This document shows positions 1 through 5,239 of a stretch of DNA of 5,239 nucleotides, piece after piece. This DNA comes from Planctomycetaceae bacterium. Lineage in GTDB: Bacteria > Planctomycetota > Planctomycetia > Pirellulales > Thermoguttaceae. The notes under the pieces are model-generated. The model searched no databases. It was not told where the DNA came from and saw only the letters and a list, made by a program, of their open reading frames with translations. The stretch lies in NCBI GenBank assembly GCA_003532715.1, contig DOEZ01000529.1:1-5239 (forward strand), given 5' to 3'. Numbering within the stretch: position 1 is the stretch's first letter; each line of letters opens with the position of its first letter. A program made the translations under genes and the position numbers.

Positions 1-116
1 TGGATGCGGTTGGGGTTGCACTGTTATTCGTTACTTGGCGGGACATATTGGGGGTGGGGACGTTGTTAAGGTTCGCAGGTCCCATCCGGCAGATGGAACC
101 TACTGAGCGGGGGGGC

Positions 117-144
117 TGGACGGGGAGGCGGAACCTGCTAGGAT
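117..144 (+). promoter_or_regulatory. Candidate sigma70-type promoter for infA
   Basis: A TAGGAT hexamer (139-144) preceded by TG at 136-137 reads as an extended -10 box. TGGACG (117-122) lies 16 bases upstream and matches four of six -35 consensus positions. Transcription would begin near 151, giving an infA leader of about 70 bases. The heptamer GGAACCT occurs just upstream (95-101) and again inside the spacer (130-136), 35 bases apart, which could be an operator or chance. This is pattern matching only, and planctomycete promoters are poorly defined. Confidence 0.35.
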
Positions 145-218
145 GGACTACCGTGGGTATGTTGTTTCTCGGTTTCTCATGGGTCAGAAGTGCCGGCCGG
201 CGCGGGTTGAAAAGGACA

Positions 219-440
219 ATGACGAAAAAGGAAGAAGCTCTTGAAGTCGAGGGGGTTGTCACCGAAGCCCTCGCGAATACACGGTTTCGCGTCCAATTGG
301 ACGGCGGACATTCGGTTATTGCCCACGTGGCGGGCAAGATGCGGAAGCACTTCATCCGCATCGTGCCGGGCGACAAGGTCCACGTCGAACTCTCTCCCTA
401 CGACCTCACCAAAGGTCGAATTACCTACCGCGAGCGGTAG
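219..440 (+). CDS. infA: Translation initiation factor IF-1
   Basis: Encodes a 73-residue IF-1, the small OB-fold protein that binds the A site of the 30S ribosomal subunit and, with IF-2 and IF-3, promotes correct start-codon selection. The protein aligns end to end with bacterial IF-1 (72 residues in E. coli). Recognisable segments are NTRFRVQLDGGH (residues 20-31), the basic signature GKMRKHFIRI (39-48), GDKVHVELSPYDL (51-63) and the terminal KGRITYRER. The ATG at 219 is chosen because the protein then begins MTKKEEALEVEG, as family members do, and AAAGGA (211-216) stands just upstream as a ribosome binding site. The frame stays open to an ATG at 48, but the extra 57 residues match nothing in the family and are rich in Arg, Gly and Trp. 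The next gene starts 73 bases downstream on the same strand; I see no functional tie to it. Confidence 0.97.
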   Translation: MTKKEEALEVEGVVTEALANTRFRVQLDGGHSVIAHVAGKMRKHFIRIVPGDKVHVELSPYDLTKGRITYRER

Positions 441-457
441 CGTTTCCCGCGGAAACG
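441..457 (+). terminator. Hairpin directly after infA
   Basis: CGTTTCC (441-447) and GGAAACG (451-457) form a perfect 7-bp stem around a 3-base loop, beginning on the first base after the infA stop codon. There is no clear U-tract (the following bases are GCTCTTCGCC), so it may be a weak terminator, a 3'-end stabiliser, or only a partial block to transcription into the gene at 514. Confidence 0.4.
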
Positions 458-513
458 GCTCTTCGCCGGGGGCGTTTGGCGGATCACAGGCTCTGCTTCC
501 ACGAGAATTCCCC

Positions 514-2229
514 ATGATCAAACTGCCGATTTCATCGTACCGCTGCGCGTTCTTGGCGATTGTCGCGACGCTCGCCGCGAGCGTGGCGGCGATCGCGGCC
601 CAGGAGCCTGAATCAGCCGCGCCGATCGCCGTCGTTTCGTTGGCCGGCTACGACCAGTGGCACGAAAACGTGGCCATGATCGGCGAGCTTTCGGGCAGCC
701 CCGACCTGGCCCAGGGACTCGAGGCCATGCTCAAGATCGCCACGGCGAATCAGGGTCTGGCCGGGCTCGACAAGACGCGGCCTTGGGTGGCGGCGTTGAT
801 CCCCGTCGGACCCTTATTCACGGCCTACGTCTGCCTGCCGGTCGACGATCTTGACGCACTGCTCGACGTGGTGCGACCGTTGACCGCCAACATCAGCACC
901 GACCGGGGGGTGTACAAGATCACGCTGTCCGGCGGCCAGGCGGTCTATGTGGCGCGGCGCGGCGATTGGGCCGTGGTCGCCCTCGATCCGGCTACAATCG
1001 GACGCGCGCCGGCCGACCCGCTGGCGCTGGCGGGCGAGTTACCGAAGAAGTACGACGTGGCCGTTCGGCTGCACGTGGCGCGCGTGCCCCAGACGCTTCG
1101 CGACTTGATTTTGGCCCAGGTCGATGGGGTCGTCGCCGAACAGGCCGTTCGCCGGCCGGGCGAAGACGAAGCGACCCATGCGGGCCGGCGGACAGCCGGC
1201 CGGTTGGCATCCGGAATGACGAAAACGGCACTGACCGAAATGGACGAGGTGACGGTCGGGCTTGTGTTGGACCGTTCGGTTCGACGGCTGACGGCCGAGG
1301 TTCTGCTGACGCCGAAGGAGGGGACTTCGGTCGCGCGGCGATGGAGCGAGTACGCCGACCGGGCTCCGGACGAATCGATCGCGCCTCAGTTGCGCGACGC
1401 CGCGACGGTCAACTTCTGTTCGTGGTCGTCCGTCCTGTCGCAACCGGCGCGCAACGCGCTGCAAGCCACGCTCGACACGTTTAGGGCGGAGGCTCTACGC
1501 GACGTCGAGCGGTCGGCGCGTCCCGAGCGGTCGGAACTCGACCGGCGACTGGCATTGAGTCTCTTCGACCTGGCCGACAATCTGCCGACCTCGGAGCGTT
1601 TTGAAGGGCATGTGGGGTTGATTCCTCGCGGCGATCGGATGGCAGTGGTCGCGGCCGTCGGCATGGAGCCGAGCGAACGACGGACAGCGCAAGCCGAACA
1701 GCTCGCCGCCGCGCTTGCCGAATGCTATCCCGGCGTGAACGTCGGCGTCGAAACAGTCGAGGATCGCCACGGCAAAGTCCGTCTGCAAAGGCTGTCGCGG
1801 CCGATTTCCGAGGTTACACAGGTCGCCGAGGATCGCGAGATGTTGACACGGTGGTTCGGTGACGAGCTCGAACTGACGTTTGGCATCGGCACGCGACACT
1901 TGTACTTCGCCGGAGGATACGATGGTCGCAATGCACTCAAGAGGATCCTGGCCGCATCGCGCGCCGCGGAGGGGACGACCGCGCCGCGTCCGCTCGAGTG
2001 CTCGTGGGCACTGACGGAGGGGCTTCGAGTGATTGCCAGCCTGACAGATAGGTCCGCCGAGGACGCGATCGTACGCGACACGGCCGTTCTGGAGCAATCG
2101 CCCGGCAAGGACCATATCCGCCTGTCGGCTGAACCCGCCGAACGAGGTATCCGCATTTCACTGGAGCTGGAAGAGGGGGTTCTCCGGTTGATCGCCCCGG
2201 TGTTGGGCACTCTGGGTGCCGGGTACTAG
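514..2229 (+). CDS. Exported protein of unknown function, paralogue of the 2644-4341 product
   Basis: A 571-residue protein I cannot assign to a named family. Residues 1-29 look like a Sec signal peptide: a lysine at position 3, a hydrophobic core (CAFLAIVATLAASVAAIAA) and small residues before probable cleavage at about 28-29, followed by an acidic, proline-containing stretch (QEPESAAP). No other membrane segment is obvious, so a periplasmic location is likely. Residues 37-95 form a conserved block ending GLAGLDKTRPWVAAL and align without gaps with the downstream gene product. Residues 152-205 (with ADPLALAG, KKYDVAVR and VPQTLRD) and the C-terminal 533-560 also match it. Residues 205-235 and 320-348 are rich in Arg and Glu. 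There are five cysteines. The ATG at 514 is preferred because the signal peptide starts there; only a weak GAGAA (503-507) serves as a ribosome binding site. No catalytic or metal-binding motif is evident. The frame is open upstream to 241, but that part overlaps infA and is not protein-like. Confidence 0.85.
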   Translation: MIKLPISSYRCAFLAIVATLAASVAAIAAQEPESAAPIAVVSLAGYDQWHENVAMIGELSGSPDLAQGLEAMLKIATANQGLAGLDKTRPWVAALIPVGPLFTAYVCLPVDDLDALLDVVRPLTANISTDRGVYKITLSGGQAVYVARRGDWAVVALDPATIGRAPADPLALAGELPKKYDVAVRLHVARVPQTLRDLILAQVDGVVAEQAVRRPGEDEATHAGRRTAGRLASGMTKTALTEMDEVTVGLVLDRSVRRLTAEVLLTPKEGTSVARRWSEYADRAPDESIAPQLRDAATVNFCSWSSVLSQPARNALQATLDTFRAEALRDVERSARPERSELDRRLALSLFDLADNLPTSERFEGHVGLIPRGDRMAVVAAVGMEPSERRTAQAEQLAAALAECYPGVNVGVETVEDRHGKVRLQRLSRPISEVTQVAEDREMLTRWFGDELELTFGIGTRHLYFAGGYDGRNALKRILAASRAAEGTTAPRPLECSWALTEGLRVIASLTDRSAEDAIVRDTAVLEQSPGKDHIRLSAEPAERGIRISLELEEGVLRLIAPVLGTLGAGY

Positions 2230-2251
2230 CCGGATCACGCAGGTTACCCAC

Positions 2252-2353
2252 ACTAGCCCGAAGCGCGAGTATTGCCGCGGTGGGTGGTGTGTCGGCCGAA
2301 GTCGCGGTTGACGATAAGTCGTTACGCACCTCTCGCTTGCGCTTCGGGTTGGT
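2252..2353. repeat. Long imperfect inverted repeat (fold-back element)
   Basis: The left arm (2252-2270) can pair with the right arm (2335-2353) over 19 consecutive positions, four of them G-U when read as RNA. The core, CCCGAAGCGC (2257-2266) against GCGCTTCGGG (2339-2348), is perfect. The arms enclose 64 bases with no gene. The left arm starts 22 bases after the stop codon of the gene ending at 2229, so the structure would lie in that transcript's 3' end and could stabilise it or aid termination. I recall CCCGAAGCGC-type sequences as common intergenic repeats in Pirellulales genomes; that is memory, not a search result. No transposase or flanking target duplication is visible. Confidence 0.6.
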
Positions 2354-2372
2354 ATGCGCGTCGCGAATAATC

Positions 2373-2407
2373 GGGGCTGGGGCGGGTGGCGGGGTGATCT
2401 GGGTGGG
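2373..2407 (+). other. Six G-tracts fitting a G-quadruplex
   Basis: Six runs of three or four G lie within 35 bases: 2373-2376, 2379-2382, 2384-2386, 2391-2394, 2401-2403 and 2405-2407. The gaps between them are 2, 1, 4, 6 and 1 bases. The first four alone satisfy the usual G3+N1-7 quadruplex rule. A T-run follows at 2408-2412. The tract sits in the intergenic gap on the non-template strand of the downstream gene, just before its candidate promoter. Formation and role are untested. Confidence 0.5.
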
Positions 2408-2435
2408 TTTTTCCGAAGGTTCTTGGCCGAAACAC

Positions 2436-2464
2436 TGGCCCCCGGGTTCGCGCGCAGCTATGAT
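2436..2464 (+). promoter_or_regulatory. Candidate promoter for the gene at 2644
   Basis: TATGAT (2459-2464) matches five of six -10 consensus positions. The partnering -35 is poor: TGGCCC (2436-2441), 17 bases upstream, matches three of six positions. Transcription would start near 2471 and leave a leader of roughly 170 bases before the GTG at 2644. An activator or an alternative sigma factor could compensate for the weak -35, or the true promoter may lie elsewhere in this gap. Confidence 0.3.
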
Positions 2465-2493
2465 TGCCGTAGTTATTGGCTTACGCTGCGGGT

Positions 2494-2508
2494 CGCGACG
2501 TTGTCGCG
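2494..2508 (+). other. Small perfect hairpin in the leader
   Basis: CGCGAC (2494-2499) and GTCGCG (2503-2508) form a 6-bp GC-rich stem around GTT. It lies shortly after the candidate transcription start and has no U-tract. In DNA this GC-rich, such a stem could arise by chance. Confidence 0.3.
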
Positions 2509-2576
2509 CGCCTCGCGAAGGGGAGCCGGTTTGTTGAGACCGTTATGTGGGCGGCAGTGAGAACCCCACGCCCCGG

Positions 2577-2625
2577 CGTCGGCAGTGCATGCCGACGGCC
2601 GGCCCGCCGTTTGTTCATTTTCTCT
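2577..2625 (+). promoter_or_regulatory. Overlapping leader hairpins with T-rich tail (possible attenuator)
   Basis: CGTCGGCA (2577-2584) pairs perfectly with TGCCGACG (2590-2597) around a 5-base loop. A second, weaker stem pairs ACGGC (2595-2599) with GCCGT (2606-2610) and is followed by a stretch with 11 T in 16 bases (2610-2625). The two stems share 2595-2597, so they cannot both form completely. That is the arrangement of an anti-terminator and terminator pair just before a gene, but the second stem is only 5 bp. The T-rich stretch could equally be a pyrimidine-rich ribosome-loading region before the ribosome binding site. Confidence 0.3.
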
Positions 2626-2630
2626 CGAAT

Positions 2631-2635
2631 AGGAG
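2631..2635 (+). promoter_or_regulatory. Ribosome binding site that fixes the GTG start at 2644
   Basis: AGGAG ends 8 bases before the GTG at 2644. It is the best Shine-Dalgarno match in the region and settles the start, because no ATG lies at the beginning of the signal peptide. Confidence 0.8.
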
Positions 2636-2643
2636 ACCGGATC

Positions 2644-4341
2644 GTGAAAAGAAACCAAGTACTGACTCTTCTCGCCGCGGCGTTGCTGGGCGTTGTTGTG
2701 TTCGGGGCGTCGCAACCGGCGATGGCCGAGCTATCGAAGCCGATGGCGACGATCTCGTTTTCGGGCCACGACCCCTTGATGTCGGACGTCGACTACGTTG
2801 GGAAGCTCGGCGACAACCCCGATCTGGCGAAGGTGGCCGAGGGATTCTTGACGGCGGCGACGCAAGGGAAGGGTCTCGATGGCTTGGACAAGACGCGGCC
2901 CTGGGGGGCGGCCTTGTTCGCCAATCCGACGAATCCGACCGAGGAGCCCACGGTGGTTCTGTTCATTCCGGTCACCGACGCGAAGAAGCTGTTGGCCGTA
3001 TTGAACGAGGCGGGCATGGAGACCAAGGACGGCGCCGACGGCGCGGTGCAGATCGTTCTGCCCGACGCCCCGATGGAGCTTCACGCGAAACAGATCGGGA
3101 CGTGGGCCTTTGTGACGAACAAGAAGGATCAACTGGGCGACATGCCCAGCGACCCACTGGCGTGGTTGGGCGGCACCGAAACGAAGTACGACATCGCCTT
3201 GCGGGTGATTGTGAAGGACATTCCCGAAACGTTGCGCGAGACGTTCGTGCAGCAACTCGAGTTCATGTTCCAGATGGCGGCGATGCAGAGTCCGAACCAG
3301 GCGGCGGCAGCCCAGATGCAGCAGGCAGTCGAGCAGATCAAGCGGATGGCCAACGAGATCGACGCGATCACGCTGGGAATGGCCGTCAACGACGCCGCGG
3401 GCAAGACCTATCTCGATGTCGAAGTCACGGCGGTGCCCGGCACGCAAACGGCCGAAGATTTGGCCCGGGCGAAGCCGGCGCCCAGCCGGATGAGCGGCTT
3501 CTACGTGCCCGAGGCGACGCTAACACTGCAATCGGTCGCGACCATGTCGGAAGACGATATCACGCGGACAGTGGAGGCGATCAAGGGCGCGCACGAGCAA
3601 TTCGTCGCCGAATTGGCCAACCAGGATCTGCCCGAGGAGCAACTCGCCAAGGTTAAGAAGGTGATCGGCGAGTTGGTCGCGATTGCGACGAAGACGGTCG
3701 AGGGGGGCAAGACGGACCTGGGCGCGTCGTTGTGGCTCGACGCCGACAAGGCGGCCGTGGTCGTCCGCAGCCTGATCGTCGACGGCAAGAAGCTCGAAGC
3801 GACGCTGAAGGAGATGCTCGAGTTGGCCGTCGCCGAGTCGCCCGAATTGGCGTCGATGATCCAGCTTAACGCGGCGGAGTTCGAGGGCGTCGCGCTGCAC
3901 ACGTTCAGCATGCCGGTTCCGCCGGTCGACAACCGCGAGACGATGGTCGAGCTGATCGGCGAGACGGTCGAAGCGGTCGTCGGCACGAGCGACGACGGTG
4001 TTTACGTGGCGATCGGCCGCGACGCGATGACCAAGCTGAAGGCGGCGCTGGGCGCCTCGAAGTCGGCCGCCGCCGCGACCGTTCCGCCAAGCCGCATGTC
4101 GCTGGCCGTGACACCCTTGGTCCGTTTCATCGGCAAGGTTGTCCCGAGCGAGGAAGCCAAGCTCCAGATGGAGATGGTGGCGGGAATGCTCGAACAGGCC
4201 GGCAGCGACAACCACGTCTTGATGACGGTCGAGCCGGTCGCCAACGGAATGCGGCAGCGGATCGAGTTCGAGCAGGGCATCCTCAAGGTGCTCGGTGCCG
4301 TATCAAAGATGGCCACGCAAGGGATGGAGCCCATGCCGTAG
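2644..4341 (+). CDS. Exported protein of unknown function, paralogue of the 514-2229 product
   Basis: A 565-residue protein of no family I can name. The GTG start gives a textbook signal peptide: KRNQ, a hydrophobic core (VLTLLAAALLGVVVF) and a probable cut after PAMA at residue 28. The mature protein is probably periplasmic. Residues 33-91, ending GLDGLDKTRPWGAAL, align without gaps with residues 37-95 of the upstream gene product (29 of 59 identical by hand count). Residues 154-207 match its 152-205 (21 of 54), and the C-terminal EPVANGMRQRIEFEQGIL matches again. Residues 203-240 are Gln-, Met- and Ala-rich and probably helical, as are about 305-350. The second half seems to repeat the layout of the first (359-395 resembles 87-123). 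I see no cysteine and about 29 methionines. No catalytic motif, lipobox or C-terminal anchor is evident. An in-frame ATG at 2476 would add 56 residues and bury the signal peptide, so it is rejected. A 414-base gap separates it from its paralogue. Confidence 0.9.
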   Translation: MKRNQVLTLLAAALLGVVVFGASQPAMAELSKPMATISFSGHDPLMSDVDYVGKLGDNPDLAKVAEGFLTAATQGKGLDGLDKTRPWGAALFANPTNPTEEPTVVLFIPVTDAKKLLAVLNEAGMETKDGADGAVQIVLPDAPMELHAKQIGTWAFVTNKKDQLGDMPSDPLAWLGGTETKYDIALRVIVKDIPETLRETFVQQLEFMFQMAAMQSPNQAAAAQMQQAVEQIKRMANEIDAITLGMAVNDAAGKTYLDVEVTAVPGTQTAEDLARAKPAPSRMSGFYVPEATLTLQSVATMSEDDITRTVEAIKGAHEQFVAELANQDLPEEQLAKVKKVIGELVAIATKTVEGGKTDLGASLWLDADKAAVVVRSLIVDGKKLEATLKEMLELAVAESPELASMIQLNAAEFEGVALHTFSMPVPPVDNRETMVELIGETVEAVVGTSDDGVYVAIGRDAMTKLKAALGASKSAAAATVPPSRMSLAVTPLVRFIGKVVPSEEAKLQMEMVAGMLEQAGSDNHVLMTVEPVANGMRQRIEFEQGILKVLGAVSKMATQGMEPMP

Positions 4342-4357
4342 GGCCTGGCTCGAAATG

Positions 4358-4434
4358 GGCGCCACTGGCGTTTCGCCAGTGCTTCTGTTCGGCAATCACG
4401 CTCAACAGGGCGCTGGCAGGATGACAGTGGCGCC
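4358..4434. repeat. 77-base structured intergenic element with 10-bp inverted ends
   Basis: GGCGCCACTG (4358-4367) and CAGTGGCGCC (4425-4434) are perfect inverted copies bounding the element, and an 8-bp hairpin (4363-4381) is nested inside its left end. The bases CACTG (4363-4367) belong to both pairings, so the closed form and the local hairpin exclude each other. It begins 17 bases after the stop codon at 4341. I recall CACTGGCN-type palindromes as frequent intergenic repeats in planctomycetes, which would make this a REP-like element; this needs a genome-wide count. Confidence 0.5.
4363..4381 (+). terminator. Terminator-like hairpin after the gene ending at 4341
   Basis: CACTGGCG (4363-4370) and CGCCAGTG (4374-4381) form a perfect 8-bp stem with a TTT loop, 21 bases after the stop codon. 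The tail (CTTCTGTTC) is only moderately T-rich. Because the gene to the right is convergent, a terminator is expected here. Confidence 0.5.
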
Positions 4435-4450
4435 GACGGTAGACGCACCA

Positions 4451-4484
4451 AGGGTGGACGTACTTAAAGCAGAGACGCCACCCT
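4451..4484 (-). terminator. Hairpin at the 3' end of the minus-strand gene
   Basis: AGGGTGG (4451-4457) pairs perfectly with CCACCCT (4478-4484). Three more pairs (4459-4461 with 4475-4477) extend the stem past a one-base bulge and leave a 13-base loop. On the minus strand it overlaps two bases of the stop codon of the gene ending at 4483. No U-tract follows, so function as an intrinsic terminator is uncertain. Confidence 0.35.
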
Positions 4485-5239
4485 ACTCGGTTTCGACCAT
4501 GGTTTCGACTTCGCCGTCCGCGTCGAACCGGGCGACGAGCATTTCGCTCGACAGATTGTGTCCCAGCAGGGTCCGATTCGCCCGGTTGGCCAGCGACCGG
4601 TAGACCAGCCATTGTTCGTCGCCGACGCGGACGCGATAGCCCGCCGCGACGTCCGGTGGTTGGGTTTCGAGCGATTCGGCCACGGTCAGATGACGCCACG
4701 TCAACGGTTTTGACGCTCGGCGCGCGTCGAGATCGAACCAGAGGGGGCAGTACATCGCGCTGCCCGTCGTCTTCTGTCGCAGTTCCAGGCCGTCGTTGGT
4801 TCGTCGGAGCGCGCCGATGCGCTCGTCGCATCGCCACTCGGGAAGCGCCAGCGGCAACACGACGGCCGCGCGTCGTCGACCAACCAGGCGGATTTCCCGC
4901 GTCTCGGACGACTCCTCGGCCTCGATGTGGGCAATCAAAGGCAGGCAGGCGCGATAGTCGATTTGGCCGGGCCGCGAGCACAGAATGACGTCGGCCGCCA
5001 AGAGGAACTGATCGTCGCGGGCCATCACCATCTGCCGCTGGATGCGCACGCCTTCGGTCAGTTCGATTTCGAGTTCCAGAAAATCGGCATCGTCGTCGGA
5101 AACCCAACACGACTCGTCCCACTCCGAGACGGGCGAAAGGGGCCGTCCATCGAGCGATAACTCCCACGTCCATGGTCCCGACCAGATCAACTCGCGCCGG
5201 ACGGCCAGTTCGGTCAGGACCATGGACGTGGGAGTTATC
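4483..5239 (-). CDS. Unrecognised protein, probably the C-terminal part of a gene running off the right edge
   Basis: At least 246 residues counted from an ATG at 5223, and the frame remains open to the window edge. I do not recognise the family. Residues 15-80 (SGPWTWELSLDG, then WDESCWVSDDDADFLELEIEL and RQMVMARDDQFLLAADV) read as alternating beta strands. Residues 195-234 (YRVRVGDEQWLVYRSL, NRTLLGHNLSSE, ARFD) form a second compact region near the C-terminus. This all-beta character would suit the C-terminal sandwich of a large polysaccharide-lyase-like (heparinase II/III-type) protein, but that is a guess from texture with no catalytic residues in view. No signal peptide or membrane segment is seen. 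The ATG at 5223 has no ribosome binding site and lies inside an inverted repeat ending at the edge, so I treat the 5' end as missing or unreliable. A longer overlapping frame on the same strand (4283-5173) is Arg/Pro-rich and rejected. Confidence 0.75.
   Translation of the reverse strand, partial: ITPTSMVLTELAVRRELIWSGPWTWELSLDGRPLSPVSEWDESCWVSDDDADFLELEIELTEGVRIQRQMVMARDDQFLLAADVILCSRPGQIDYRACLPLIAHIEAEESSETREIRLVGRRRAAVVLPLALPEWRCDERIGALRRTNDGLELRQKTTGSAMYCPLWFDLDARRASKPLTWRHLTVAESLETQPPDVAAGYRVRVGDEQWLVYRSLANRANRTLLGHNLSSEMLVARFDADGEVETMVETE
5156..5239. repeat. Inverted repeat ending exactly at the window edge
   Basis: The 23 bases at 5156-5178 are the exact reverse complement of 5217-5239. 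After one mismatch (5179/5216) four more pairs follow (5180-5183 with 5212-5215), leaving a 28-base loop. The left arm encodes SGPWTWELSL of the minus-strand gene and looks like ordinary coding sequence, so the right arm is the odd copy. A fold-back at a sequence end is a common assembly or amplification artefact; a natural hairpin cannot be excluded. Confidence 0.8.

Noticed and set aside
50..125. G-rich stretches near the left edge as a second G-quadruplex
   Set aside because: Only two G-tracts occur at 50-59, and the 109-125 tracts do not give four compact runs without splitting one homopolymer.
48..218. N-terminal extension of infA from an ATG at 48
   Set aside because: The extra residues resemble no IF-1, and a ribosome binding site sits directly before the ATG at 219.
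241..513. Upstream extension of the 514 gene in the same frame
   Set aside because: It overlaps infA in another frame, is low-complexity Ser/Thr/Arg sequence, and would bury the signal peptide.
1039..2329. Several long antisense frames opposite the first paralogue
   Set aside because: Biased third-position GC keeps antisense frames open; their translations are Arg/His/Pro-rich and have no ribosome binding sites.
2252..2353. Fold-back region as an insertion sequence or transposon end
   Set aside because: No transposase frame and no flanking target duplication is visible; it is listed only as a repeat.
2280..2560. Two small plus-strand frames in the intergenic gap (85 and 68 codons)
   Set aside because: They lie across the fold-back and G-rich tract, have no ribosome binding site, and translate to Gly/Arg-rich sequence typical of open frames in GC-rich noncoding DNA.
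2476..2643. ATG at 2476 as the start of the second paralogue
   Set aside because: It would place 56 unrelated residues before a clear signal peptide, while GTG at 2644 has a well-spaced AGGAG.
2547..3656. 369-codon plus-strand frame overlapping the second paralogue
   Set aside because: It is the +1 shadow of a well-supported gene and is dominated by Arg, Gly and Asp.
4283..5173. 296-codon minus-strand frame, longer than the chosen minus-strand gene
   Set aside because: It is Arg/Pro-rich with no balanced hydrophobic pattern, and it runs into the 3' end of the convergent gene and the structured repeat; the 246-codon frame has protein-like composition.

Overview
The window looks like chromosomal DNA from a GC-rich planctomycete, probably of the Pirellulales type. 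This is an inference. It rests on the overall base composition, on two large secreted proteins of a kind I associate with planctomycete genomes, and on intergenic fold-back sequences (a CCCGAAGCGC core and a CACTGGCG/CGCCAGTG hairpin) that I recall as frequent dispersed repeats in that group. No rRNA, tRNA, CRISPR array, transposase or phage gene is visible.

Layout. Positions 1-218 hold no convincing gene, only a candidate promoter. Positions 219-440 encode translation initiation factor IF-1 (infA), followed at once by a small hairpin. A 571-residue exported protein of unknown function (514-2229) follows on the same strand. Next comes a 414-base gap (2230-2643) that is dense in structure: a long imperfect inverted repeat (2252-2353), a run of six G-tracts that fits a G-quadruplex (2373-2407), a candidate promoter (2436-2464), and a leader with overlapping hairpins (about 2471-2643). 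A second exported protein of 565 residues (2644-4341, GTG start) is a clear paralogue of the first. After its stop lies a 77-base structured element with a terminator-like hairpin. A convergent gene on the minus strand (4483 to the right edge) encodes the C-terminal part, or all, of an unrecognised protein.

How the parts relate. infA is a core translation gene and has no evident functional link with its neighbours. The two exported proteins share their length, a signal peptide, an ungapped conserved N-terminal block (29 of 59 residues identical by hand count) and similar middle and C-terminal blocks, so they are an old tandem duplication. They are separated by their own regulatory region and need not be co-expressed. 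Their function is not readable from sequence. The last 84 bases contain a near-perfect inverted repeat ending exactly at the window edge, which may be an assembly fold-back, so the start of the minus-strand gene should not be trusted. I found no defence, mobile or biosynthetic system here; the most unusual content is the paralogue pair and the structured DNA around it.
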